This document shows positions 9,918-21,887 of a stretch of 64,000 nucleotides of DNA, piece by piece. Position numbers and translations under genes: made by a program. The stretch spans positions 13,737,371 to 13,801,370 of the forward strand of contig NC_092704.1 in NCBI RefSeq assembly GCF_964275005.1. The letters run 5' to 3'. The notes under the pieces are model-generated. The model was not told the DNA's origin, did not search any database, and saw only the letters and a list, made by a program, of their open reading frames with translations. The stretch is from Diadema setosum (Eukaryota > Echinodermata > Echinoidea > Diadematoida > Diadematidae). Numbering within the stretch: the first letter of the stretch is position 1; every line of letters starts with the position of its first letter.

Positions 9918-12900
9918 CTACACATCTATACAATAATTTGAAATAAGCTGTAACTTATATTTTCTTCTGAATGATGCAAGAGATGGACTTTGTTTTAAAT
10001 CAATGTTTAAACTGTTCCACAATTTTGGACCTAAAAATCTTATACTACTTCTTGATATCTAATATCGGTAAAATGGAACGTACATATTGCACGAATTTCG
10101 GGTTTCATAAAAATTTATAGATCTATTAAATGCAAAGTAAGAGCTGAAAATTTGAGGTAAATAACCTTTAGAGTGTTTATACATAAAACTGGCTACTTGA
10201 ATCAAATAAACATCATTTACTTTGAGCATATTCAACTTCTTAAAAAGAAAATCAGTAGATGTTAAAAAAGCTGAATTCGTTATAACACGGATTGCACGCT
10301 TTTGCAAAATATATACTCTATTCAATAAATACATTGCACATTTCCCCCATGCACAAATACAATATGAAATATGTGGTAATATCATAGTATTATATAAATT
10401 CACTAAAATGCGCAGTGGTAAAAAACTTTTCATCCTATTCAAAACACCAATAACTTTAGATATTTTACAAGATATATCATTGATGTGATATTTCCAACTC
10501 AAATGTTCATCAACTATGACACCTAAAAATTTAACATTCTGAGCCTCTGTTATTCTATTTTCATACAACATTATATTCAATGAACTAGTATCTATTTTGA
10601 CATTGTTTGGTCTGAATACCATATAAACAGTTTTTTCATAATTTATTGTAAGTTTATTGACTACAAACCAATCACACACCTTCTTTAGTTCAGTATTCAA
10701 CAATGCTGTCATATCATGTATATTTTTGCCAGATAAAAATAAATTGGTGTCATCTGCAAACATAATTGGGTTTAAAATATCACTCACAAAACACAGATCA
10801 TTTACATATATCAGAAAAAGCAATGGTCCTAATACAGAACCTTGAGGAACACCAACATTTATAAAATTATATTTCGAGTAATGATTATCAATAAATACAT
10901 ATTGTTGTCTGTCTGTTAAATAACTTTCAAACCACTGTAAAACATTTCCCCTAATTCCATAATGATACATCTTCTTTAAAAGAATCGAAATATTAATAGA
11001 ATCAAAAGCCTTTGATAAATCTAAAAACAAACCCAGAATTATTTTCTTTTCTTCAAATGCTGTAGATACATTATTAACAAACTCTAAAAGTGCCATATCT
11101 GTATTAAAACCTTCTCTAAAACCAAATTGTTTATTATACAAAATATTGTTTTTATCTAAAAAAGCTGTCAATCTCTTATGAACAAGTTTTTCAAATATTT
11201 TAGAAAAAACTGACAAAATTGAAATAGGTCTATAATTTGAACATGAATATTTATCTCCCTTTTTATATACGGGTATCACTTTTGCTAATTTTAAATCTGT
11301 GGGATATATACCTTGTTCAACTGAAGTATTAAAAATATGTGACAAGGGAAAAGAGATAAGATGGGCACATCGTTTTAAAACAGAAGAATCAACGCCATCA
11401 TGGCCAGGAGATTTGTTTGCACTTAAACTCATAATAACAGATACAATATCTCCTTCACTAATTGGTGTAAAAAACATAGATTGAGAAAAATTATCTTTCA
11501 TATAGTGTGAGAAATCTTTATCTAAAGAAGAATGCGGCAGATTATTCATTAACTTAGTTCCAACACTACTGAAATAATCATTAAATGTATCAGCAATACT
11601 TTTCTTATCATCAATTGCTACACCATTATGCTCAATGTAATCACAACTATCTTTCTTACAATTCTTATTCAACAAATTATTGATTACTCTCCATGTACCT
11701 TTTAAATCACTCTTCACTTTGTCAAAGACATTTTGATAATAGGCACGTTTAGCTGCACGGATCATATTGTTAACAGTATTTCTATATTGCTTGTAAATGT
11801 GTTTACGATATTGAGTGGGGTTTTTCAAATATTTTTTATACAATATATACTTTTTATGACACATCTTTTTCAGTTCTTTAGTAAACCAAGTTTGACAATT
11901 ATTATTTTTCTTAATATTTACTTTTTTAACAACAAAACATTCATTATACGTATCTAAAAATGTGCGCATAAAATATTCATATTTCTCATCAACCGTAGGA
12001 ACTTCCACAAGATTATTCCATTTAACAGACTGTAACAAACCAAGCAATTTCACTATATTTACCTCATTAATAACTCTTCTGTATATATGCTTATCATCAT
12101 CGTTATATACTCGACTACCATTATACACAATAAAAGGAGATAAGTGATCACTGACATCTGAAATGAGAATACCAGCTGTGACAACATTTTCTGAGCGGTT
12201 GATTAAAACATTATCAAGTAAGCTAGCTGACGAGTGTGTTATTCTTGTTGGCTTGAATATCATAGGAGAAAAAGAAGATGAAATGAATAAATCTAAAAAT
12301 TGATGTGTCACATTGTTATCAACCAATAGATCAACATTAAAATCACCTACTATAATACATTGTTTCCTTTCTTGAGATATTTTGTGGAGTACAGGTTGTA
12401 GCATATCAATAAAAGACTGAATTGGTTGATTAGGGGGTCTATAAACAGTAGCTACAATAAGATTATTTTGAGAGTTGGCTATTTCAATAAACACAGACTC
12501 AATACATTCATTAAAAACATCAAAATCAAAACGTTGTTTAAATCTATATTTACTATGTACAAAAAGGCCAACACCTCCACCTCTCCTATTTGACCTCCCC
12601 TTTCCAACAAAATTGTACTGAGGTAACGAAAATAACACATTATCATTGTCCTGCATCCACGTTTCCGACACTCCAATAACAGACAAATCTAAATCTAAAG
12701 AGTTTAAACAAGAAACGAAATTATCATAATTTCCTTTAAGGCTTCTACAATTAAAATGAACACAAGTCATCATAGCAGGAGTATTATATTGTTTCATTTC
12801 ATTCTTAAATTCACTTGGAAGGTAATATCGTGTAGTTGTCACACATTCCTCATCTAACGTGTTTTGCATATTCTGATTTAACTTACTGGTTTTACACGTA

Positions 12901-13016
12901 TAACAAATGCCATCTCGCAGTATTTGGTTGTTACATAATGCACACTTACTATTTACAGACATGTATCCTAAGATATAACATATAAAACATAAAAGAGAAC
13001 ATATATTCACATACAA
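9918..13016 (-). CDS. LINE ORF2: endonuclease-reverse transcriptase, one internal TAG
   Basis: The frame opens at 13016; the natural start may be the inner methionine of MSVNSKCALC. An N-terminal zinc-knuckle-like CALCNNQILRDGICYTC is followed by an AP-type endonuclease (HFNCRSL, SETWM, VYRPPN, GDFNVD, SDHLSPF at about residues 85-300). The reverse transcriptase has AKVIPVYKKGD, NYRPISIL, DLSKAFDS, GVPQGSVLGPLLFLIYVNDL and the catalytic FADDTNLF (about 560-800). A TAG at 10059-10061 ends the first 985 codons. In the same frame a further 46 codons follow, carrying the conserved C-terminal GPKLWNSL motif, to a stop at 9918-9920. This is one nonsense change in about 1030 codons. There is no RNase H. 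The product makes and inserts LINE cDNA. Confidence 0.9.
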
Positions 13017-13292
13017 TTATCACAATAACTTATCTCAGTTATACACTGAAATTTAGAATGAGCAAAAGAAAAAAAATAACCAAATCAAATTTCTGATAAC
13101 AACAGATTTAGAAACAAGTCATTGCCTGATTACAATGTATTATTACCTTTAGGAGGAATTCAGCAGTGATGATACTATATTACAATGCATAGAAGCAAAA
13201 GAAGATACATATCAATGCAGTAACAGTGTTTACATGTTTACAATCAAAATTTTTACATTCTGGGGCCACTAGTGAATAACATTAACTGTAGA

Positions 13293-14093
13293 TCACAAGT
13301 TCTTTAAGTCACTTTCACATCTGATCAGTTTCTTTACTGTCCTTCCGTTTGTCGCTGGTATTTCTGCGATGATGCGGCCATCTGAGGACCATGCAGCCTT
13401 CACTTTCGCGTGCTGGGATGCCTTGCGTAACAGGTCAACGTTTCGCTTTGTGAGGTCCTCATGGATTGAAACTCCGCTTCCTTTCAAATGTCTTCTTCTT
13501 TTCAAGATCTCTTGTCGCTTTCTGTAGGAGGTCAACTTGACTATGATGGGCCTGGGTGCAGCTGTATCTGCCTTCTTTCTTCCCGTGCGATGGCTACGGT
13601 CGATGTCCTTTTCAGGATTGATGGCAAGCCCCAGGTCTTTCTTGCTGATGTCACAAAGAATGTCATCAGTGCTTTCCCCTTCTCTTTCTCTCACTCCAAA
13701 TATGCGGATGCAGTTTCTCCGGGAGTATTGTTCCATGTCCCACTGTGCTTGAACCAAAGTGTCAATGCGGTCAGCCTGCTTACTCATCTCTTTCTTTAGG
13801 ACAGCTATTTGGTGGGCTTTGTTGTCACAGTCTGTTTGAAGGTCATGCATCTGACCTTCAAGAGCTTCAATGCGGTCATCGAGCTTGACAAAAGCCTTGT
13901 CCACAGCTTTGCTGATGGCAGCATCGAGCATCTCAATGTAGTCGCCATTCTTCAGAAGTTCCTTTATCACACTGCAAACAAGAGCTGATGACTGTCGGGT
14001 TGAAGGTGGTGAATTGAGGGCCATTGAGGAAGGCTTAACTCCACTGAACACTTTCCTTTGAAAGAGTGACACCTTTGTCCTGGAGTAAGGCAC
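13293..14093 (-). CDS. LINE ORF1: coiled-coil / RRM-like RNA-binding protein
   Basis: A 266-residue protein lying 276 bp upstream of ORF2. Residues about 65-130 form a long heptad-rich coiled coil (KLDDRIEALEGQMHDLQTDC and onward). QYSRRNCIRIFGV then begins an RRM-like core as in L1-ORF1p/transposase_22 proteins, followed by a basic C-terminal region with RKRQEILKRRRHLKGSGV. ORF1 proteins of this type trimerise and coat the LINE RNA. The frame is intact. Start chosen as the first ATG (14093). Confidence 0.85.
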   Translation of the reverse strand: MPYSRTKVSLFQRKVFSGVKPSSMALNSPPSTRQSSALVCSVIKELLKNGDYIEMLDAAISKAVDKAFVKLDDRIEALEGQMHDLQTDCDNKAHQIAVLKKEMSKQADRIDTLVQAQWDMEQYSRRNCIRIFGVREREGESTDDILCDISKKDLGLAINPEKDIDRSHRTGRKKADTAAPRPIIVKLTSYRKRQEILKRRRHLKGSGVSIHEDLTKRNVDLLRKASQHAKVKAAWSSDGRIIAEIPATNGRTVKKLIRCESDLKNL

Positions 14094-14633
14094 TGTTCAG
14101 CTGGAGGAACACAAAAGCTAGATTATCCTGTCTGCACTTGGAGAATGAGATGCTTCAATCAAATGAAGAAACCCGCACTCGATGTGGATATCTGGGACTA
14201 TATGAGTCTGGTGGTTCAAATCTTGGCTTGAGGAGCAAAAAAATCAGATGCAAATATCTCTTCTTGTACCTTCTTATACTTCACAAAAGTCCTCCTGCTT
14301 CCTTAGTGACTTGTTTCCTCCAAGGTTTTCAACCTGTATCAGATCATGGTCGTCTGGCTGGGAGTTAAAAGCAGGAAAATAAGCACCAAGCACAAGCACC
14401 AAGCACCATTTCACACTAACAATGGACCATTCAGAAACGTATGGGCATTAGGGTTAGCCTTTGAAATTAATGGGTGTGGTGCACTGTGATTCAGACTGCA
14501 GTAGATCTACCAATTTTTCAAATTTGGGTAACCCAGAAAAAATGAACAGTGAGGTATATTCATGATCTGGTTATTGATTGTCTTTTCTCTGTATTTTTTT
14601 TTTCTTTTCAGATCGACTAGTGTATATACTTAG

Positions 14634-17600
14634 ATGGATAACATAAGTCCCTCTAGAAGTCATCACCGGTATGACGCTGGAGGCAGTAGGTGTAGCAATC
14701 GCTCCAGAAGTTATCACCGGTATGATTCTGTAGGCAGTAGGGATAGAAGTCACCAGAGAAACAGTCAAAGGTCTACATCTAGGTCCAGAAGTAGGGATAG
14801 AAGTCGCCATAGAAGCAGTCGAAGGTCTACATCGAGGTCTAGAAGGAGGGATACAAGTCACCATAGAAGCAGTCCAAGGTCTACATCTAGGTCCAGAAGG
14901 AGGGATAGAAGTCACCATAGAAGCCGTCCAAGGTCTACTTCGAGGTCCAGAAGGAGGGATAGAAGTCACCATAGAAGCAGTCCAAGGTCTACTTCTAGGT
15001 CCAGAAGGAGGGATAGACTTTATAGAAGTCACCATAGAAGCAGTCCAAGGTCTACTTCTAGGTCCAGAAGGAGGGATAGAAGTCACAATAGAAGCAGTCC
15101 AAGGTCTACTTCTAGGTCCAGAAGGAGGGATAGAAGTCACATAGAAGCAGTCCAAGGTCTACATCTAGGTCCAGAAGTCATGATGGTATGTATGTGTCCT
15201 GTGCCAGTGCCACTCACTGTGCCTACCTCATAGAGCATAAATAGAAAGATTTATAACTTAAGGTGTCAATGCACAGTGCAGTGTAAATATTCAACATACC
15301 TGTAGGCATGATAGGGGTTGGAGCTGTGCAAAATCCAGAAGCTACATATTGGAGATTCAAGCTGTCTTTCATTCCCGTACATAGTACTCTCTTAATGTGA
15401 AAGTGAAAAACAAGCATGAAAACTACTCCAAAAGAGTGAAACTGTTCCAAAAGAATGTAAATAAATTTCACATTCTGAAGGAGGTAAATGAGGAATAACG
15501 CTTAAACTTAAAGGGATGCAGTAACATTGAGTGATATCCAAATCACATTTATTCGATTTAGCTTATTTTGCCAACATAATTATAAACATAATTATAAAAC
15601 AAGACAGTGTGACTTGCTCTTTGGTAAGAACTTAAGTGTTTTGGTTTAGATCAACAAATACATGTAAAACTGAATGACTGTTTGTTGTCATTGCCTTTCA
15701 AAAGAGAGGGAAGACTTCAAAATGTTACTTTCTATTAAAATGTGTGGTTAATGGTTATTCGTAACCTCGTGAATAATCGCGATCCATGCAATCCAATCCA
15801 ATTTATTATTTGTAAACACGCTAACGCACATGCAGGTCATTGATATCTTATAATGACGCGTGTGATGTAAGCAACAATACGCTTATAATGCTTGTGAAGT
15901 TCTGTACGCCAACAAATTTATGCGGGCGCGACTCACCATATTTGGACATTGTATGATTCCTGACTGTGGTGAAATCCTCATAGCCTTTCTGATTTTTAAA
16001 TCGGGGAGGAAAAGCTTTCAAAAAAGTAATTTTTAAAGTAAATTTTACATCATAAAATAATTTGACAGTTATGAATGAGGTTAATAACTTTGCATCAGTT
16101 CTTTTTCGGGCCTTGTGAAAAATCAAAACATTTTGCTTTGGCCCTTGAGAATATCCCTCAGGGCTGCGCCCCTCGGAATATTCCTCGGTTCCAAAGGAAA
16201 ATGTTTTGATTTTTCACAATGCCTCCCGAAAAAAACTGATGCGCAGTTATTAACCTCTAATTGTAATGAAATTGTGCCAGTTATGAATGACATGAAGAGC
16301 TTTGCATTAGTCTTTTGGAGGCATTGTGAAATATCTTAACATTTTGATGTTGACCTTGGTTCCAAAGAAAAAAATGTTTAGACTTTTCATAATACTCTCA
16401 AAACAACTGGTGTACAATTATTAATCCACTGCAAGTGATAAAGTTTACATCATAATATTCTTTTAATTTTACGAACTGCCAATAAATCTCATATACGAGA
16501 CCTATAATTTTTTTAACCTGACTTTGCGATGGAACAATACTACATAATTTCAGTATGTTTGAGCTGTAGCAAACATTTCTCTTTTTTTTGTCACCCTAAT
16601 ATTGAAAAAGAAAATGTTGAATTGTCTGGAGTAATAAGGATGAGTCAAGAGTTATATACCTCTGGCAATTGGCAGTCTTGTGACAAGATGTGTAAAGTGT
16701 CAGTGCGAAATATCTCCTTTTCAAATTGCTAGTTAGTGCAAATTAAATAGTTAGAAAAGAAATGTATTTTCAAGAATTTCCATCACCCTTAAATGGCTTA
16801 ATGTATCATTCAGCAAGATCAATGCAGTATTTTTCTAGAATGTGCAGTGGATCTGGGCCATACTAGTGTCCCTGAAAGGAGTGGCAATACATTCATCCCC
16901 ATTTTTTATTCTTGTAACATTTTCCATTATTTTGTTTTATCCTTAAAAGGCAAAGTCACACTTTCGCACATCAGTGGGATAACGGCCTTGGTAAACCACT
17001 TGGAGAATCATACAAAGAGAGACAAGGTAGCCTCATTGCTGGCAAGACGATGGAAACGAGTGATTGAAGACCGATTCATCACAGATCAAGAATTGAATGA
17101 AGAGGGTGTGCCATTGGCAAGTGATGTAAGTATTCCTTAGATTTAAAACTGAATAAAACCAGTTTGATTTGTATGTACTTTTGATTGAAATGCATAGTCG
17201 GACTGGTCATATTGATGGTCGGGAAATTTTGAAATGGGCTGGCTGTTTGTCAGGGCCGGTTGGGCCACCGGGGCCGGTTAAGTGTATTACAATATCATGT
17301 TTAGAATTGTAGTTTTGAGTTTGTAATGGAAATCACATGCGTAGTTATGTAGGAATGTCATTCCTTGCCTTTCCTTTTTTTTTTCTTTTTCATCACCTAA
17401 AAAATCATCATGGGGGGGGGGAGCAATACTAACATCTGCCTTTGGTTGGGATGGTCATTTCAAAATTAAGAATGTAATTAATCATGTACCAGTGTTGTGA
17501 GAGTAAAATATTTTAAGTAGAACAAACAGGTGAAGCTGAGTTGTTCAGTGTTAAAGAATAATGGTAGATTGAAGGCAGCTGTTAAAAGCAATACCTTTAT

Positions 17601-18661
17601 TCCCTATAATAATTGTTGATATGACTGAACTGACATAATGTTTAGTGCGTGAACACTCCCCAGCACAACTGAAACAATCTTATTTCCATACAGAGTATAA
17701 CTAAAAAAAAAAAACACTACCCCCCACTCCATAAAAAATAAAACACTAATCAATGTGGTTGACAAACAACTTCCATATCATCATAATTTAATTAGAACAA
17801 AGTAGGAATAAAACATTTTTTTTTTAATTTGCTCAAATTGTGGGCGAAAAAGCACCCCAAACACATATTTTTCACATTCTTGTCACAGAATTCAAAGACT
17901 TGGCACAAGCCTTGGCATTTGAAAACTTGTTGATTGCATTGTAAACTGTGCATATTTTTATCATTATTTTTATAACATTGGAAAATAAAACCAACAACAA
18001 CAACAAACATAATTGAAATTATGTCTCGTTCCAAGTCTTGCAGCTGGTTCCAGTGTGCAAAAACACCTAGAAATTGATGACATTTGAAATGTCAAGTTTT
18101 ATTCCCAATAACTGCTAATTGAATTATTGGGGGAGAGACATGTGTCATGTAGGCCTATTTATGGTATAAATGTTTTTGTTGTTATTTTTCTGGAATGGGG
18201 AGAAGCTAGGTAAATGTCACAATGGCAAACTTTTATTTTAATGTACTCTGTTTTAATATCGCAGCTATTTTTCTACCACATTGCAGATACGCAGCCCAGA
18301 TACAGCATGCAGGTCAGTATATACAGAGTTGCCTGCAGTAGTAACTGGCAACCTGCAGGATCAGAATGACATTTACAATTTTACTGATGAAGACGGAGTG
18401 GAAGATATGGAAGGTGGAGAGAGAGAGGTACAAACAGGGCAGAATGAAAAAGGCACGCCAGGAGAACATAATGAAGGCGAAGGAGGTGAAGAACATAATG
18501 AAAGCGAACCAAGTGAAGAACATAATGAAGGCGAACCAAGTGAAGAACATAATGAAGGTGAAGCAAGTGAAGAAAATAATAAAGGCGAAGCAAGTGAAGA
18601 ACATAATGAAGGCGAAGCAAGTGAAGAACATAATGAAGGTGAAGCAGAAGATAATGAATGA
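14634..18661 (+). CDS. RS-repeat protein with LW/TFIIS-N-like module and acidic tail
   Basis: Three exons: 14634-15185, 16950-17125 and 18287-18661. Donors are ATG/GTATGT and GAT/GTAAGT; acceptors are TTAAAAG and TTGCAG. Exon 1 encodes an RS domain with 18-residue repeats (RSHHRSSPRSTSRSRRRD). Exon 2 encodes a helical stretch ITALVNHLENHTKRDKVASL then ARRWKRVIEDRF, which fits the pattern of TFIIS N-terminal (LW) domains. Exon 3 ends in acidic EEHNEGEAS repeats and TGA. ATG 14634 is preceded in frame by TAG, so it is the start unless TATATACTTAG is itself the acceptor. The last RS repeat lacks one C between 15140 and 15141; restoring it in thought makes every intron phase agree (about 367 residues). 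A nuclear splicing/transcription role is inferred; no orthologue name is assigned. Confidence 0.7.
14760..15180 (+). repeat. 54-bp coding tandem repeat (RS domain)
   Basis: About seven copies of a 54-bp unit containing AGAAGTCACCATAGAAGCAG then TCCAAGGTCTAC, together encoding 18 residues. The array is so regular that the antisense strand is also open (14571-15155); that frame is a shadow. Confidence 0.85.
15186..16949 (+). other. Intron 1 of the RS/LW gene
   Basis: Starts GTATGT and ends TTAAAAG. It contains the fold-back pair at about 16078-16400. Open frames at 15223-15471, 15848-16126 and 16529-16732 have no features and are not called. Confidence 0.6.
16078..16260. repeat. Fold-back element with a degenerate second copy
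   Basis: GGTTAATAACTTTGC at 16078 pairs with the complement of the GCGCAGTTATTAACC that ends near 16256. GAAAAATCAAAACATTTTGC pairs with AAATGTTTTGATTTTTC. The loop holds CCTCAGGGCTGCGCCCCTCGG. A diverged second copy follows at about 16270-16430, so this is a small tandem pair of fold-backs inside the intron. Confidence 0.6.
17126..18286 (+). other. Intron 2 of the RS/LW gene
   Basis: Starts GTAAGT and ends TTGCAG. Contains a G-run near 17413 and A-runs near 17703 and 17816. No nested gene was seen. Confidence 0.6.
18455..18655 (+). repeat. 27-bp coding tandem repeat (acidic tail)
   Basis: About seven copies of a 27-bp unit, GAAGAACATAATGAAGGCGA plus AGCAAGT, encoding nine residues EEHNEGEAS with small substitutions (SEP, NNK). 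It lies inside exon 3 of the RS/LW gene. All three antisense frames are open because of the repeat; they are not genes. Confidence 0.85.
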
Positions 18662-20198
18662 AAGTCACAATTGAAATTGGACATTTAACAGAGAGCTGTG
18701 TAACTCATAAAATTGAACTTTAAATGTAACTATTAAACACTCATCCCTCGATCATTGAAAAGAAAACAGCAAACAAGAGAATGGTATTAATCATAGACAT
18801 AAAATCAAACAAATGTAGTTATTAAACACCCAAAATCAGTGTCTACCCTCACCATGTGATCTACTCAGACACAAAAAGTGTCTACCCTCACCATGTTATC
18901 ATTATTCATGCTTTAGTGCAGCAAGCATAGTGATGTCATGTTCACATAATTTGAATGGACTGACGTCACTGTGCAAGCATTAGAGCATGAAATCTATCCC
19001 TCCCTTCCTTCCTTTGAACTTGAAGTGCTACTCTTACTGATTTCAGGAAAGAAGAATTGGCATCAGCATATTCAACATCAGTGTGAATTTTGATGATGTT
19101 GAGAATGGACACATTTAGTGTATTTCACAGTAAACATCATTCTGTTAATTAGCAAGAAAGCCAAGAGATGGGTCTTTAAAAACTCCATTTATAACTTATC
19201 AGATTTAATGATTGAGTGGCAGCACAATGAAGTGACTCACAATGTGGATGAGTATGACCAAGGATCTTAGATTTGCCAACAGGCTATTCATAAAAGTGGG
19301 ACAACTGTTACAGAGGAAAGGGTCTCGCCATTTTATCTACAACTTCCATGAATAGTTTACAAATGCTAACATGCACGTGATGAAGCAAACTTGCTTAAGA
19401 GTTTGTGGGACCATTGTTTGGAGAAGCACCCAATGTTTCCTTCTAAGCACACAGGCAAGCAAAACAATCTTTAACCTTCAATACATACAAGTGTCACCTT
19501 ATGTGCTTTGGGTGCTCAATTTGAATACATTGATTGAACCTGCTAAGGATTTGATCACGTACAAACGGAAGCAAACCACCCAATCTGGAATAAAAGACAG
19601 TTATATTTGCGTGAATCTAGGCGATATCCTTAAACACACGCATATAATTATGCACAAGTGCATTGTGTGAACGCTTGTAATTTGTAGCTGTGTGCAATAA
19701 AGCACACACTGACATCACTGCCAAGCCTTGTTGCGACAGATTATAGTGCTAATTAAAGGATTGCAATATACAGGTGTTTCATCGCACAACGATTTAGTAT
19801 TTATTTTATGTAGGAAATTTATTGAGCACTGTATTTTTCTGGAATGAGTAAATGAAACTTAACTTACTGAAATGTATTCCTGCACATACCCACTTCAAAT
19901 TTAATTGTTAAATGTTTATAAATCTTTCGCTGTATGGAATTTCTAGTCCGCCATTCAACGTGTCAATGCAAAGTTGGTGATGATAGACTGATGTGTCATG
20001 AACTCATCTCTAGTGTCAACTGTCCCTTCAAGCATAAGTGTCGTGTGCCATGGTAACATGCACAGGGAAAAATTGTTCTATCATTTGACTTAGGGCAGAG
20101 AAAAAGGGCACTATCATTTCAGCTTAGTAACTTTTTCCCTGTGACAAGTTTGTGAGATTGATAGTAAATATGACCAGTGAACAATAATCTTATGTATT

Positions 20199-20200
<2 letters not shown>
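18662..20200. other. 3' flank of the RS/LW gene, no further gene seen
   Basis: Holds a direct repeat of TGTCTACCCTCACCATGT at about 18840 and 18879. AATAAA in TGCAATAAAGCACACAC near 19690 is a possible poly-A signal about 1 kb after the stop. Open frames are short and featureless. Confidence 0.4.
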
Positions 20201-20229
<29 letters not shown>

Positions 20230-20232
<3 letters not shown>

Positions 20233-20899
20233 TGCGTCCCAAAAAGAACTATACACTTTTTAAATAGCTACCAAATAGGAATATATATGATTATTGGGGA
20301 AAAAATTTATAAATACATGTATATAAAGCTCATATCCTCAACTATCAATATGATACAAAAAAAATCCAAAAATAACGCATGCTTCAGTGAGTAATGCCCA
20401 CTTTTGTATAGGACACAAAAATTACCCTGCACAGGAATTCACTATTCATTTTGCACCTGGTTATGGAACGCCATGATAAGTCAAAATTAATGATGGAATC
20501 AATCGGCCAACAAAGACAAAAATAAATTGAAGTACAGGCAAAAATCAATGATATGAAAACAAAACAGTAAAATATTACATTTTTGTATAATATTGATTGT
20601 TTTTTTTAACTCTTGGTTTATTTTCGACTCTGTTTGCTGATTTATTCCATCATTAATTTTGACTCCTTCATGGCGTTTCATAACCACGTGCAAAATGAAT
20701 AGTGAATTCCTGCGCAGGGTAATTTTTGTGTCCTATACAAAAGTGGGCATTACTCACTGAAGCATGCGTTATTTTCAGAATTTTTGGTGTCATAATGATA
20801 GTTAAGGATATGAGCTTTAAATATAAACATTTTACCCAAGAATCTTATTACCTTTATTTGGTAGCCATTTCAAAAGTGTATAGTTCTTTTTGGGATGCA

Positions 20900-20902
<3 letters not shown>
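20230..20902. mobile_element. 673-bp Tc1/mariner-type element with very long TIRs
   Basis: Termini CAGTGCGTCCCAAAAAGAAC and the complement of GTTCTTTTTGGGATGCACTG are flanked by TA on both sides, inside a (TA)n tract (20201-20229 and 20903-20944). The inverted similarity continues inward for about 300 bp, for example TGAGTAATGCCCACTTTTGT on the left and its inverse on the right, leaving a short unique centre. No transposase is encoded. TA duplication and CAGT termini point to Tc1/mariner mobilisation (inference). Confidence 0.8.
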
Positions 20903-20944
<42 letters not shown>

Positions 20945-20949
<5 letters not shown>

Positions 20950-21883
20950 ATAAAAAGTAATGTCCAAAAGCACCTAAAAGTGGCATTTGTACTCTACATA
21001 TGAATCAATATTCGACCTTTAGGGTCATTCACAACTAGTTCAATGCCAGTTTTGAATTCTGTGGGACATACAAGCTTTGGAATTTTTTTTGTTTGTTTTG
21101 TTTTGTTTTCCCTACCCTGAAGTACATGAGTGGGGATTTAATGATCTAAACTAGATTTTGTGCGTTAATCCCTACTGGAAAATTTAGGATATAATGCAAA
21201 AGTGTTTCAATATTTGTCACATGCCTGTACCTGTTTACAGTAATAACTCATTTGTACTATTTATTCAGGTTATAAAGGCATTAATAGGTGATGTGATCAA
21301 ATGAATTCAGTAATTTGTCAGATGTGTTGGTTTTGAGATATAGCCAGTTACAGTGTTCAAATCCCTTTGTATTTTGTTATTTTCAGCTGCACTAAATTGG
21401 CCATACCATTACAACAGTAACTCAAATAATTTTAGTTGGGTTTACAGCAAAATCCAGCTCCAAATATGCTTATTATAACTTAAGACAATGGAAAAAAATT
21501 AAATTTGAGGTAAACTTAAGGCTACAGGACCTTTTGACATAGGAGATTTGGTCGTTCGTCGTAACTTGCGAGTCCTAATCGGCTATAGTGAAATTTGTAA
21601 AGATTTTAAATCAGGTGTGATGCTGAATCCAAATATCCAGTTACAATTTTGTGGGTCTTGTGGTTCTTCAATTTTGATGTAAAAAGAGTTGAAATGGACC
21701 ATCTTCATAAAATGACACATAACTGAAAAACCACATTAAGAAATTATTTAAAGTGTACAAAATGTACGACTTGTATTCCATGACCAAGAAAAGCATTCAG
21801 GGTTTATTTGTCATTAATCTCCTATTCTAAACCATGAAAATTGTCTTTTTGTAGCTGCGCTACCAAGAAAGCATCCTGTACCC
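20945..21883. other. Intergenic, no gene seen
   Basis: AT-rich DNA between two DNA elements, with no long open frame or recognisable repeat boundaries. Confidence 0.35.
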
Positions 21884-21887
21884 TTAA

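Larger units (their letters stand above)
9482..14390 (-). mobile_element. Near-full-length CR1/L2-type LINE
   Basis: A non-LTR retrotransposon in minus orientation. It has ORF1 (13293-14093), ORF2 with endonuclease and reverse transcriptase (9918-13016), a 3' UTR, and a 3' end of tandem AAACTTG heptamers at about 9482-9512 instead of poly-A. Short tandem 3' tails are typical of the CR1/L2 group. The 5' end is not sharply defined: sequence upstream of ORF1 to about 14390 is probably 5' UTR, but I found no convincing target-site duplication. Long uninterrupted frames imply a young insertion. Confidence 0.85.

Noticed and set aside
14571-15155. 194-codon antisense frame opposite the RS exon
   Set aside because: It is the shadow of the 54-bp sense repeat; the residues (PPSGPRSRPWTAS) repeat with the DNA unit, and splice phases support the plus strand.
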